NCBI RefSeq assembly: GCF_947500255.1
Contig: NZ_CANMRL010000006.1
Coordinates: forward strand, 186,001 to 250,000
Length of the DNA: 64,000 nt
DNA from: an uncultured Psychroserpens sp.
GTDB lineage: Bacteria > Bacteroidota > Bacteroidia > Flavobacteriales > Flavobacteriaceae
Reading direction: 5' to 3'
The notes beneath the pieces were generated by a model. It was not told where the DNA came from, did not search any database, and saw only the letters and a program-made list of their open reading frames with translations. This document shows, one piece after another, positions 1 to 7,967 of the stretch; positions within the stretch are counted from its first letter, which is position 1, and each line of letters opens with the position of its first letter. Both the position numbers and the translations under genes were made by a program.

Positions 1-449
1 GCGATTTCCTCTGGAGTAGCACCTCCATCTTCGGCATAGTGACGTTGCTCATCAACAGGAACTTCATTTACAAATGCTTTACCATTAATAATAACTTCTT
101 TTCCTGAAATATCTTTCGGCATAAAAAAACCGTAATCTTTAAATTTAACCATAACCTGCTCTCCATCTGGCAAGTCTAGTTTCATCCAGCATCCTTTAGC
201 TTGGCACACTTCATCAACCTTAGCCGTCATTTTTGCATCAACTGTATCACCTACTGTCATCTTTGCATAATGTACAGCCATTCGATCTGCTGAAAGTGCA
301 TCAGATGCTGAAATTTCTTTTCCAAAAGACGCATAAGCGATGTCTTGAGTTTCAGTTTTTACTTCTGCAACATCTTCAGTTTTTTTTGCTTCTTCTTTAC
401 ATGATACTAATACTGAAAGGATTAATACTAGTGATAAAATATGTTTCAT
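1..449 (-). CDS. DUF4920-type lipoprotein, 3' end outside window
   Basis: Read from the ATG at 447-449 on the minus strand, the frame stays open to the window edge, so the C-terminus is missing. The N-terminus is a lipoprotein signal with the lipobox LVSC, followed by an acidic, Lys-rich linker. The body holds VCQAKGCWMKL and a KFKDYGFFMP stretch, which I recognise as the DUF4920 pattern of Bacteroidota lipoproteins: a small beta-barrel with a conserved Cys pair. Function is unknown; the protein is probably anchored in the periplasm or outer membrane. It is divergent from the aminotransferase gene at 567. Confidence 0.8.
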   Translation of the reverse strand, partial: MKHILSLVLILSVLVSCKEEAKKTEDVAEVKTETQDIAYASFGKEISASDALSADRMAVHYAKMTVGDTVDAKMTAKVDEVCQAKGCWMKLDLPDGEQVMVKFKDYGFFMPKDISGKEVIINGKAFVNEVPVDEQRHYAEDGGATPEEI

Positions 450-537
450 TTTTATTGTGATTTATGTTAGATTTTAAGGCATTAAATATACGAATATTTT
501 GTGAAAATATTATGTTTTTTAACCCGTGATAAATGTC

Positions 538-545
538 TATTTTTG
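538..545 (+). promoter_or_regulatory. -7 promoter element of the aminotransferase gene
   Basis: TATTTTTG is an exact match to the Bacteroidota -7 consensus TAnnTTTG. It lies 21 bp before the ATG at 567. I saw no clear TTG -33 box. Its position excludes the upstream in-frame start at 501. Confidence 0.6.
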
Positions 546-566
546 CAAAACATAAAACAACCAAAA

Positions 567-1640
567 ATGTCAAATATACATACTAGTAATTTACACGTAG
601 AGAAAGCAGCATCTTCAAAACTGAAAGACGTTAATTTTGAAAATCTAGCCTTCGGAAAAACCTTTACAGATCACATGTTTATGTGTGATTTTGTCGATGG
701 TGAATGGCAGCAACCTAAGATTGTTCCTTATGGACCAATGCCTATGGAACCCTCTGCTCGTGTATTTCATTATGGACAAGCGGTTTTTGAAGGAATGAAA
801 GCCTATAAAGATGAACATGGTGATGTGTTTTTATTTAGACCTGAAGAGAACTTCGAGCGTATCAATAAATCATGTGCACGTTTGGCCATGCCAGAATTCC
901 CAAGAGAATTTTTCTTTGAAGGATTGGAAACTCTTGTGAATCTTGATAAAGATTGGATACAATCTGGTGTTGGTAACTCATTATATGTTAGACCATTTGC
1001 TATTGCGATAGAGCCTGTTATTGCTGCTGCGCCATCACAAAGCTATCGTTTTATGATTATTTGTTCTCCAGTATCTCCTTATTATAAAGGAAAAGTAAGA
1101 GTTTTAATTGCTGAGCATTTTAGTCGATCTGCCGATGGTGGTGTTGGTTATGCGAAAGCAGCCGGAAACTATGCGGCACAATTCTATCCGACGCAATTAG
1201 CTCAGGAAAAAGGATATCAGCAAATTATCTGGACCGATTCTAATACACATACGCTATTGGAAGAAGCAGGTACGATGAATGTGTTTTTTAGAATTAATGA
1301 TACTCTCATAACTGCACCTACTAGTGATCGAATTTTAGATGGTGTGACTAGAAAAAGTGTGATCCAGTTAGCGCAAGACAATGGTATTGATGTAGAAGTA
1401 AGACCTATTAAAGTTCATGAAATTGTTGAAGCCTCAGAAAATGGTACTTTAAAGGAAATATTTGGTGCAGGAACGGCTGCTGTGATCAGTGAAATCTCTG
1501 CTTTTGAATATAGAGATAAAGTTCATGAAATTGCCGATCTTGGTCAAAATGGTTACGCGGCACAATTAAAACAAAAGATGTTGCACATACAGCATAATTT
1601 ATCTGAAGATAAACACAACTGGAGATATCCAGTTAAATAA
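567..1640 (+). CDS. ilvE: branched-chain amino acid aminotransferase
   Basis: Predicted class IV PLP aminotransferase of 357 residues that interconverts Leu/Ile/Val and their 2-oxo acids with 2-oxoglutarate in the cytosol. Visible family marks are FHYGQAVFEGMKAYK near the N-terminus, the Lys region GYAKAAGNYAAQ, and the PLP-phosphate region EEAGTMNVFF followed by TAPTSDRILDGVTRKS. Length is typical of the long BCAT type. The ATG at 567 is chosen because a -7 element lies at 538-545 and the family N-terminus fits from there; the open frame does extend back to 501. Transcription probably stops at the hairpin at 1648-1678. Confidence 0.93.
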   Translation: MSNIHTSNLHVEKAASSKLKDVNFENLAFGKTFTDHMFMCDFVDGEWQQPKIVPYGPMPMEPSARVFHYGQAVFEGMKAYKDEHGDVFLFRPEENFERINKSCARLAMPEFPREFFFEGLETLVNLDKDWIQSGVGNSLYVRPFAIAIEPVIAAAPSQSYRFMIICSPVSPYYKGKVRVLIAEHFSRSADGGVGYAKAAGNYAAQFYPTQLAQEKGYQQIIWTDSNTHTLLEEAGTMNVFFRINDTLITAPTSDRILDGVTRKSVIQLAQDNGIDVEVRPIKVHEIVEASENGTLKEIFGAGTAAVISEISAFEYRDKVHEIADLGQNGYAAQLKQKMLHIQHNLSEDKHNWRYPVK

Positions 1641-1647
1641 TAAGCAT

Positions 1648-1678
1648 AAAAAAAAGAGCCGATTGGCTCTTTTTTTTT
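1648..1678. terminator. bidirectional rho-independent terminator
   Basis: An A-run and AGAGCC pair across a GATT loop with GGCTCT and a T-run, a 13-bp perfect stem. It serves the convergent genes ending at 1640 (+) and 1677 (-); the minus-strand stop codon lies in its T/A tract. Confidence 0.85.
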
Positions 1679-2063
1679 ATGACTCTAAAATGGTCTTTAT
1701 ATGTGGTTTGAAATAGTTTGGTCCTTTTAGTACTTTTCCATCTTCTCTATAAATAGGCTCACCATTCTCACCCAGCTTACTCATATTACTACGTTGAATT
1801 TCGTCAAACACTTCTTCTATTTTATGTTGGAGTCCGTGTTCTATAATAGTTCCGCATAAAATATACAACATATCGCCAAGTGCATCGGCTACTTCAACAA
1901 GGTCATTAGCATTAGCGGCTTCGAGATATTCCTCATTTTCTTCACGCATCAACTTATAACGCAACATGTTTTTATCAATCCCTAAATCGGCTTTGGGAGT
2001 TTCTCTATGACCAATTTTAAAGGCGGTATGAAATGCTTTAACAGCTTCTATTTTATCTTTCAT
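1677..2063 (-). CDS. MazG-like / PRA-PH-like nucleoside triphosphate pyrophosphohydrolase
   Basis: 128-residue all-alpha protein with the metal-binding pattern of the MazG/PRA-PH superfamily: MREENEEYLEA (ExxEE) around residues 38-48 and EVADALGDMLYI (ExxDxxGD) around 56-67. These acidic residues normally bind Mg2+ for hydrolysis of NTPs or modified nucleotides to NMP and PPi. The C-terminal part (EPIYREDGKVLKGPNYFKP) is typical of single-domain flavobacterial members. The substrate cannot be told; house-cleaning of non-canonical nucleotides is an inference from the superfamily. Confidence 0.82.
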   Translation of the reverse strand: MKDKIEAVKAFHTAFKIGHRETPKADLGIDKNMLRYKLMREENEEYLEAANANDLVEVADALGDMLYILCGTIIEHGLQHKIEEVFDEIQRSNMSKLGENGEPIYREDGKVLKGPNYFKPHIKTILES

Positions 2064-2098
2064 TTTAATTGTATTAATTTAGCCATAAAAATAGCTAT

Positions 2099-2284
2099 AT
2101 GTTTAGTAATGGTCAATTGATTTTCGGAATTTTATTTGCAGCAGTGTTTGCTATTATCATATTTGCAGCGTACCGAAAAGATGTAAAGCTTCACAGAAAA
2201 TACTACAAAGGAAGCGTTTGGGTGCTCATTGCTTTTATTGCATTTATTTTGATGATTGCGGCCATTAAATTTGTGTTTGTTTAA
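2099..2284 (+). CDS. small two-helix membrane protein
   Basis: 61 residues with two strongly hydrophobic segments (about 8-24 and 41-60) separated by a basic loop RKDVKLHRKYYKG. This predicts a hairpin in the inner membrane with the loop in the cytosol. I do not recognise a characterised family, although similar short proteins are common in flavobacteria. It is divergent from the pyrophosphohydrolase gene (35 bp apart) and followed by the regulated locus at 2385. Confidence 0.65.
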   Translation: MFSNGQLIFGILFAAVFAIIIFAAYRKDVKLHRKYYKGSVWVLIAFIAFILMIAAIKFVFV

Positions 2285-2384
2285 ACACAGTGACGCTCTT
2301 TGTACGAAAATTCTTTGGCTATTTCCTTATATTTTAGTACTTTATAGACTCAATTACATTCTCTCCCTATAATTTTTAGCAAGA

Positions 2385-2431
2385 TACCCTGTATTGGGTA
2401 TGTTTTGATGTGTTCCTGCTTCTCATCTTTG
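2385..2431 (+). promoter_or_regulatory. promoter with TACCC-N6-GGGTA palindrome, copy 1
   Basis: The palindrome TACCC TGTATT GGGTA is at 2385-2400. The run TGTTTTG follows directly, with its TTG (-33-like) at 2405-2407, then 16 bp, then CATCTTTG at 2424-2431 (one mismatch to TAnnTTTG). The arrangement is base-for-base the same length as the copy at 5619-5665. A palindrome abutting the -33 box is where an activator would bind; the response regulator at 4992 is the natural candidate (inference). Confidence 0.65.
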
Positions 2432-2458
2432 TATTGTTAACTAATTAATCCAACCGTT

Positions 2459-3097
2459 ATGAAAACAAATTTTTTAAAAGCTTTGTGTTTATCCATCTTT
2501 TCATTTTTTCTCTTTGCCTGTGGTGAAGATTGTGAAAAATGTGAAGATTGCGAAAAACTATCCAAAGATGAGCAGATACAAATTACAAAAAAAATTGAAA
2601 AAGGTTTAGATGAATACCTTAAACCCTTTAGTGAAATAAAGCTTCCCGTTTTTTTAGGAAAAAAGACAAATAACATACCACAACATTTACACATAGAAGG
2701 TAGCATTAGAAATCCATTTTTGATTACAGGAACTTTTACCTCTGAAGTAGTAGATAAAGATAATTGCAAAGTAACTGCCTTAAAACTAGAAGTTATTCCG
2801 ACAGGTGCTAGTGGTGCTATTATAAAAAATTACAAATTTGACGGTACTCCAACCATAAGCAGTGATGGTAAAGACGGTCTAAAAATAAGTGCAAAAATAA
2901 TTAAGGACAGTTCCGCTCCAGGAGCTACACCAAATAACGCCAATGTAACTCTTCCTAATCCAATAATTGTGAAAAGACAAAAAATTATCGATATGACCAT
3001 CAGTTATAGCGGGACGAAAAATAAGTTTACTATTGACGAAGTTTCTATTGATTATTGTTGCCATCCTGTAATCTGTAAATCAATAATTTATTTCTAA
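2459..3097 (+). CDS. Cys-rich lipoprotein preceding a two-component system
   Basis: 212 residues. The signal peptide ends in the lipobox LFAC, and the mature protein begins with a dense cysteine motif, CGEDCEKCEDCEKL. Two more Cys lie at the C-terminus (DYCCHPVIC). The middle is Lys/Asp-rich and looks beta-rich (GAIIKNYKFDGTPTISSDGKDG). I do not recognise the family. It is first in an operon with the histidine kinase (8-bp gap) and the response regulator, and sits behind promoter copy 1. It could be the periplasmic or surface sensor or target of that system, but this is inference. The clustered Cys could bind a metal or form disulfides. Confidence 0.75.
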   Translation: MKTNFLKALCLSIFSFFLFACGEDCEKCEDCEKLSKDEQIQITKKIEKGLDEYLKPFSEIKLPVFLGKKTNNIPQHLHIEGSIRNPFLITGTFTSEVVDKDNCKVTALKLEVIPTGASGAIIKNYKFDGTPTISSDGKDGLKISAKIIKDSSAPGATPNNANVTLPNPIIVKRQKIIDMTISYSGTKNKFTIDEVSIDYCCHPVICKSIIYF

Positions 3098-3105
3098 GTA
3101 GTTAT

Positions 3106-4995
3106 ATGAGATATTACAAAATTATCTCCATAATGTTATTTTTGACAGTCAATATGGGATTTTCCCAACATGATAACAAAATAGGTCAAGTTGAGAAATT
3201 TCTTATAAATTTCAAACGACATAACTTAGAAAAAATAGAATCATCAGTTAATGTCGAAGATACTTTAAAATATTACATTGACTGGCAAATAGCTGCATTT
3301 AAAGATAATGAATACAATCCTAATATATTGTCAAAATACAATCCTGAATTGCATCCGGAAATAAGCTACTATTATAAATTTCTCCATTACCTAAATAAAG
3401 GAGAATATATCTTAAAAAAGTCTATATCATCAGATTCTCTTGCTTTCAAAAATTTCAAAAAAGCTTTAAATCTTGCCGAAAAATACGACAATAATATTTT
3501 TGCTTGTGAGGCTCTAAAAAAAATAAAAAAGTACCTATTTAAGTTTTATCTGCTCAACGAGAAATTAGATTTTTACAACGAAATTCATAAAGATTACAGC
3601 TATGACTCTTTTGAAGAATATAAAGTTGAATTTTATGCTCTAGGAAGTAAAATGCAAAAATACTATTCAGGCAACAAGTCAGAAAAACCAAAACTATCGG
3701 ATTATTTAATTTTGAATAAATATGCAAACAACAGTTCGAGTGACTACAATAGAGCTGAAGCCTATCAACTTTTAGGAGCGTACTATTGGAATTTCAATAT
3801 AAAAATTGACAGTTCATTTTATTACTATGACTTAGCAGAATCTATTTACTCGTCAAAAAACTATTATAAATATAAAGAGAAGAATTCCGAAATAAATATT
3901 AATAGAGCAAAATTATTACACGATCTAAACAGGTATAATGAAACCATAGATTTACTTGAAAACAATCTTCATACAACTAATAATCAAATCAAACGAAGTG
4001 CTTACCAATTGTTATATGATGTATATTTTAAAACAAATCAATTCAAAAAATCCTCAGAAATACTTCTCAAAAAAGAACAATTTTTAGACAGCTTAAAGAC
4101 TAACGAACACCAAATAAAAATTTCTGAGTATCAAATTCAATATAAAACAGAAAAAAAAGAAAAGGAGAATTTCCAATTAAAAGCAAACAATTTAAAGAGC
4201 GAATCCAAAAGAAAGCAAAACGAAAATATTGCTATAGGTCTAGGTGGTACATTAGCCTTAGGTAGTATCATCGCCTTGCTCCTATACAAAAACACCAAAC
4301 GCAAACAAAAACTAGCCGAGCAAGAGAAAGAACTCGAAACTCAAAAACTAACCACCGTTTTAAAAGAACAAGAACTCACAGCTATTGACGCCATGATCGA
4401 AGGTCAAGAAAAAGAGCGCCAACGTATAGCTAATGATTTGCATGATGATCTGGGCGGACTCATGGCTACAGTTAAACTCCACTTCAATGCGCTTAAAGAC
4501 AAGCAAACACCTGAACTTTATGCTAAAACCAATGAACTCATAGACGAAGCCTATGAAAAAGTAAGAACCGTCGCTCATGCTAAAAACTCAGGTGTGATTG
4601 CCAAACAAGGCTTACTAAAAGCGATTAGTGAAATGGCTGAAAAAATTTCAACAGCTAACAAGATTACAATTGATGTGATTGATCACGGATTAGAAAATCG
4701 ACTGGAAAACAGTTTGGAGCTAACCATTTTTAGAATCATACAAGAGCTCGTTACCAACATCATTAAACATGCTAATGCCACTGAAGCTACTATACATATT
4801 ACCAATCATGATGATAGCTTAAATATTATGGTTGAGGACAATGGCAAAGGTTTTAATCCAAGTCAGGTGACAAAAACCAAGAAAGGCATGGGCATTAGTA
4901 GCATTGATAAACGCGTTGCGCATTTAGACGGCTCGATGACTATAGAATCTGAACAAAACAAAGGCACTACTATAATTATTGACATTCCATTATGA
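3106..4995 (+). CDS. TPR-containing sensor histidine kinase (HisKA_3 / NarL-type partner)
   Basis: 629 residues. Signal peptide; a long periplasmic helical region of TPR-like repeats (about 30-350); coiled coil; one membrane helix near 372-394; a second coiled coil; then the dimerisation/phosphoacceptor box ERQRIANDLHDDLGGL with the phosphorylated His near residue 446. The HATPase domain follows with the N box around QELVTNIIKHAN and the G box DNGKGFNPS and GMGISSI. This architecture is common in Bacteroidota and pairs with LuxR-type regulators. The stop overlaps the regulator start by 4 nt (ATGA), so translation is probably coupled. The ligand is unknown; the lipoprotein encoded upstream is a candidate partner. 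Confidence 0.9.
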   Translation: MRYYKIISIMLFLTVNMGFSQHDNKIGQVEKFLINFKRHNLEKIESSVNVEDTLKYYIDWQIAAFKDNEYNPNILSKYNPELHPEISYYYKFLHYLNKGEYILKKSISSDSLAFKNFKKALNLAEKYDNNIFACEALKKIKKYLFKFYLLNEKLDFYNEIHKDYSYDSFEEYKVEFYALGSKMQKYYSGNKSEKPKLSDYLILNKYANNSSSDYNRAEAYQLLGAYYWNFNIKIDSSFYYYDLAESIYSSKNYYKYKEKNSEININRAKLLHDLNRYNETIDLLENNLHTTNNQIKRSAYQLLYDVYFKTNQFKKSSEILLKKEQFLDSLKTNEHQIKISEYQIQYKTEKKEKENFQLKANNLKSESKRKQNENIAIGLGGTLALGSIIALLLYKNTKRKQKLAEQEKELETQKLTTVLKEQELTAIDAMIEGQEKERQRIANDLHDDLGGLMATVKLHFNALKDKQTPELYAKTNELIDEAYEKVRTVAHAKNSGVIAKQGLLKAISEMAEKISTANKITIDVIDHGLENRLENSLELTIFRIIQELVTNIIKHANATEATIHITNHDDSLNIMVEDNGKGFNPSQVTKTKKGMGISSIDKRVAHLDGSMTIESEQNKGTTIIIDIPL

Positions 4996-5615
4996 TACGA
5001 TTAGCCATAGCCGAAGATCACCAATCCCTTATTGATGGCATAAAACTGCTGTTGGAGTATGAGGACGATATTTCTATTGTCGGCACTGCTAATGATGGTG
5101 AAGCGCTTTTGGAGGTTGTAGAAAAGAAACGCCCTAATGTTGTGCTGACAGATATACGTATGCCTAAACTTGATGGTATTGCAGCAACCAAACGCATAAA
5201 AAAATCAAACCCAGAAATTAAAGTATTGTCCTTTACCATGTTTGATCAAATTGATGCTATCAAACAAATGCTAGATGCTGGCGCGACAGGTTATATTTTG
5301 AAAAACTCTTCACTAAATGAAGTTTTAAAAGCCATACGAACAGTTGCTAAAGGCGAGACCTATTTTGATGCCAATATCAATACCAATGCATTGGCTTCGG
5401 AAAACAAGACAAAAACTAAAGGTGTACTCACCAAACGTCAAATAGAAATTTTAGAATTGATCGCTTTAGGTAAAACCTCACGAGAAATTGCTGATGAGCT
5501 TTTTATAGGCGTGCATACCGTAGATACACATCGCAAAAATATGGCGCGCATCCTAGGACTTCAAGGCAAAGGTGAATTGATGCGCTATGCTATAGAAAAG
5601 AAATACAAATTCTAG
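4992..5615 (+). CDS. NarL/FixJ-type response regulator
   Basis: 207 residues. The receiver domain is at 1-120, with the phosphoacceptor Asp near residue 54 in LTDIRMPKLDG, Thr/Ser in LSFTMF and Lys in YILKNSS. The C-terminal LuxR-type HTH is at about 143-205 (LTKRQIEILELIALGKTSREI, then VDTHRKNMARIL). It is the cognate partner of the kinase it overlaps. LuxR-type regulators bind short inverted repeats near -40, and the two TACCC-N6-GGGTA sites flanking this operon fit. Autoregulation plus control of the protease operon is therefore my proposal. Confidence 0.92.
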   Translation: MIRLAIAEDHQSLIDGIKLLLEYEDDISIVGTANDGEALLEVVEKKRPNVVLTDIRMPKLDGIAATKRIKKSNPEIKVLSFTMFDQIDAIKQMLDAGATGYILKNSSLNEVLKAIRTVAKGETYFDANINTNALASENKTKTKGVLTKRQIEILELIALGKTSREIADELFIGVHTVDTHRKNMARILGLQGKGELMRYAIEKKYKF

Positions 5616-5618
5616 ATT

Positions 5619-5665
5619 TACCCGTTATTGGGTATGTTTTGACTTAAGATGGATACTTAGATTTG
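5619..5665 (+). promoter_or_regulatory. promoter with TACCC-N6-GGGTA palindrome, copy 2
   Basis: TACCC GTTATT GGGTA at 5619-5634, TGTTTTGA immediately after with TTG at 5639-5641, a 16-bp spacer, and TAGATTTG at 5658-5665, an exact TAnnTTTG. Spacing equals that of copy 1 at 2385-2431. The palindrome starts 4 bp after the regulator stop codon and drives the protease operon at 5689. Confidence 0.68.
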
Positions 5666-5688
5666 AATCTAATCAATTAATATCCATT

Positions 5689-7020
5689 ATGAAAAAGAAA
5701 AACTATTGTGCTCTAGTACTACTATTATTTCTTTCAGCATGTAAAGAGGAGGCAAAACATTACGGTAAAGATGCTGAAAATGACAACGTTGATAGCCTTA
5801 TTCTATTTTCTAGAAAAAGCAGTAATCATGTATTTGTAAAACAACAATCAGATAATGATTCACAATGGAAAAACAAAAATGACATTTTACTTGATACTAC
5901 TTTAGAAAATGATAATTATAAAATAAACGCATCTGATTTAGATAATGCGAGTTCTATAGAGATTGTAAATTTTAATGAAGAATTATTAGATACGTCAGAA
6001 GAGCTTAATGCTTTTTTATTCAACCAATTAATAACGCTTAACATAGAGTCTATAAAAGAAACGTCTGAGACGGAAAAATTTTGGAAAGGAAATTTATCAC
6101 AACAAAACTCAATTTTTACAATTTATAAAGTAAATGAAACTTACTCTGGTTGGTTTTTTTATGACAATGAGCAATATCAAATAAAAAATAATGGGGATAA
6201 CTATTTATTATTAAAAATCGACCAAACTCAATTTATCGATGAATCAGAACCATTGTTAATTTTCGATAATGACACCATCAATCAAGATTTAAATGATCAA
6301 TCATTTAATGATGATGGGAATACCATTGATATACTAATTTGTTATTCTTCCAAAGCAAAACAAGCTGCCGGAGGAAAGGACCAAATTGAAAGCTTTATAA
6401 AGAACACTGTAGTTGTTACAAATTTATCTTACACTAATAGTAATGTCTCACATAAAATAAGGCTAGTCGGAACTCATGAATTAACAAAAGATGAAACAGG
6501 AATAGCCGAAAAAGAAGTAGACCTCCTCAAAAACAATTCTAATGTCAAAAATTTAAGAGATCAGGTAAAGGCTGATATAGTAATGCTTTTTGTTGAAGAT
6601 TTAGATAGTTGCGGAATTGTTTATGCCATCCAAAGTTCTATAACACCTTCGTTTCAGTCTAACGCCTATGGAGTCGTTAAACGTAGCTGTGCATTAGGTT
6701 ACTATTCTTTAGCTCATGAGATTGGTCATTTAATGGGCTGTAGACATAATTGTGCAGCAGATAATAATTCAACTCCATATCCCTATAGTCATGGCTATGC
6801 CTATTGTGGCTCTGGTAATAAGTGGAGGACCATAATGTCTTATAATAAATGTGGTAATACGCGCATTCCTTTTTGGTCAAACCCTAATATTAAATACAAT
6901 AATCATCCGATGGGTGAAGCTAATGGAAGTTGTACAAGCAACAACACTTCTGTTTTGAACAATTCATCATTTACAGTAGCTAATTTTCGGCAATCTGAAA
7001 ACTCAAACTTTAATCAATAA
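5689..7020 (+). CDS. metzincin metalloprotease lipoprotein (M72/M12-like)
   Basis: 443 residues. The signal peptide has lipobox LSAC. A long Asn/Asp-rich N-terminal region (about 25-215) may act as a propeptide. The catalytic domain (about 218-435) holds the zinc site HEIGHLMGCRH at residues 343-353 (HExxHxxGxxH, metzincin) and the Met-turn TIMSYN near 381-386. The layout (DILICYSSKAKQAAGG early, PFWSNPNI after the Met-turn) resembles peptidyl-Asp metalloendopeptidases and reprolysin-like enzymes. Several Cys around the active site suggest disulfides. It is probably exposed on the cell surface or in the periplasm. It forms an operon with the secreted protein at 7033 behind regulated promoter copy 2. 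Confidence 0.88.
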   Translation: MKKKNYCALVLLLFLSACKEEAKHYGKDAENDNVDSLILFSRKSSNHVFVKQQSDNDSQWKNKNDILLDTTLENDNYKINASDLDNASSIEIVNFNEELLDTSEELNAFLFNQLITLNIESIKETSETEKFWKGNLSQQNSIFTIYKVNETYSGWFFYDNEQYQIKNNGDNYLLLKIDQTQFIDESEPLLIFDNDTINQDLNDQSFNDDGNTIDILICYSSKAKQAAGGKDQIESFIKNTVVVTNLSYTNSNVSHKIRLVGTHELTKDETGIAEKEVDLLKNNSNVKNLRDQVKADIVMLFVEDLDSCGIVYAIQSSITPSFQSNAYGVVKRSCALGYYSLAHEIGHLMGCRHNCAADNNSTPYPYSHGYAYCGSGNKWRTIMSYNKCGNTRIPFWSNPNIKYNNHPMGEANGSCTSNNTSVLNNSSFTVANFRQSENSNFNQ

Positions 7021-7032
7021 ATATTCTAAATC

Positions 7033-7863
7033 ATGAAAAAACAATTATTATTCTTAACAATCACCTCCTTACTATTATTCTTTAATTCTCATAGTCAAAG
7101 TACATTTTATTCTTTAGAGAATAACAAAGTAAAAAGCATAAAAAAAAACGAGAGTACAAGTATCATCCAATTTGTAGATAATGAGGATGACAATAATAAG
7201 GACGCATTTACAACATTTCTATTCAATAATCTTTTATTCCCTTTAGTAAGAGACAATATTTCAAAGTTATTCTACAATCCAAAAAAATTCATTTATGAGC
7301 AAGCTGGATTTCACTCCTTTATTGAATACGACCATGGTAGTCCTAGATTAAAATCTGACTTTAATAATCAAGATCTAATCTATTTCCAGCAATACATATT
7401 TGACTTTAAAGATAACAACAACGCCCCAATAAACCCTATTAAAGCTATTGAGTTATCTTTTAAAATCGAAAAAACAGCAGCAAATAATGCTCAATCAGAC
7501 CAAACAATTAATCTTTTAAGTTTAGCCAAAGCGGAACTAAATTATTCTGGTGCAAAAATTAAAAATAACAAAAAAGAAATCAACCTTATTGTAGAAGTTC
7601 TTTTTAATTATTATGACTCATATGGAGAATTAAGAGCTTTTAAAACAGAACCTTACAATATTTCTAAAATAAGTGCCAATGGTTCCCAGAATACAATAAC
7701 AGATAAAAAACAAATTTTGCCTAACATGAAAATTGTGACCTCTGTTCAAATAAAGGTCACTGAGGTGAATTCAAGAAAAAAAGATTTAGACAAGTGGTTA
7801 GAATTATACACAGAAAATAAGGATAAAATTCAATCTTTCATCTTCGATAATATCAAATTATAG
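7033..7863 (+). CDS. secreted protein of unknown function, operon partner of the metalloprotease
   Basis: 276 residues with a Sec signal peptide cleaved after about residue 22 (NSHSQS). The mature part is Asn/Lys-rich with no transmembrane helix, Cys cluster or recognised domain. The gene lies 12 bp behind the protease gene, so the two are co-transcribed. Possible roles are protease inhibitor, chaperone or substrate; nothing in the sequence decides between them. A bidirectional terminator follows at 7915-7946. Confidence 0.7.
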   Translation: MKKQLLFLTITSLLLFFNSHSQSTFYSLENNKVKSIKKNESTSIIQFVDNEDDNNKDAFTTFLFNNLLFPLVRDNISKLFYNPKKFIYEQAGFHSFIEYDHGSPRLKSDFNNQDLIYFQQYIFDFKDNNNAPINPIKAIELSFKIEKTAANNAQSDQTINLLSLAKAELNYSGAKIKNNKKEINLIVEVLFNYYDSYGELRAFKTEPYNISKISANGSQNTITDKKQILPNMKIVTSVQIKVTEVNSRKKDLDKWLELYTENKDKIQSFIFDNIKL

Positions 7864-7914
7864 ACTTTAAATAAGTTGATAAAAACAATAGGGAGAACAC
7901 AATTATTTATCAAC

Positions 7915-7946
7915 AAAAAAAGGATGTCAGTTACTACATCCTTTTT
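7915..7946. terminator. bidirectional rho-independent terminator
   Basis: AAAAAGGATGT pairs with ACATCCTTTTT around an 8-nt loop, an 11-bp stem with A/T tracts on both sides. It separates the convergent genes ending at 7863 (+) and 7968 (-). Confidence 0.82.
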
Positions 7947-7967
7947 ACATTATATGCTATATATCAT

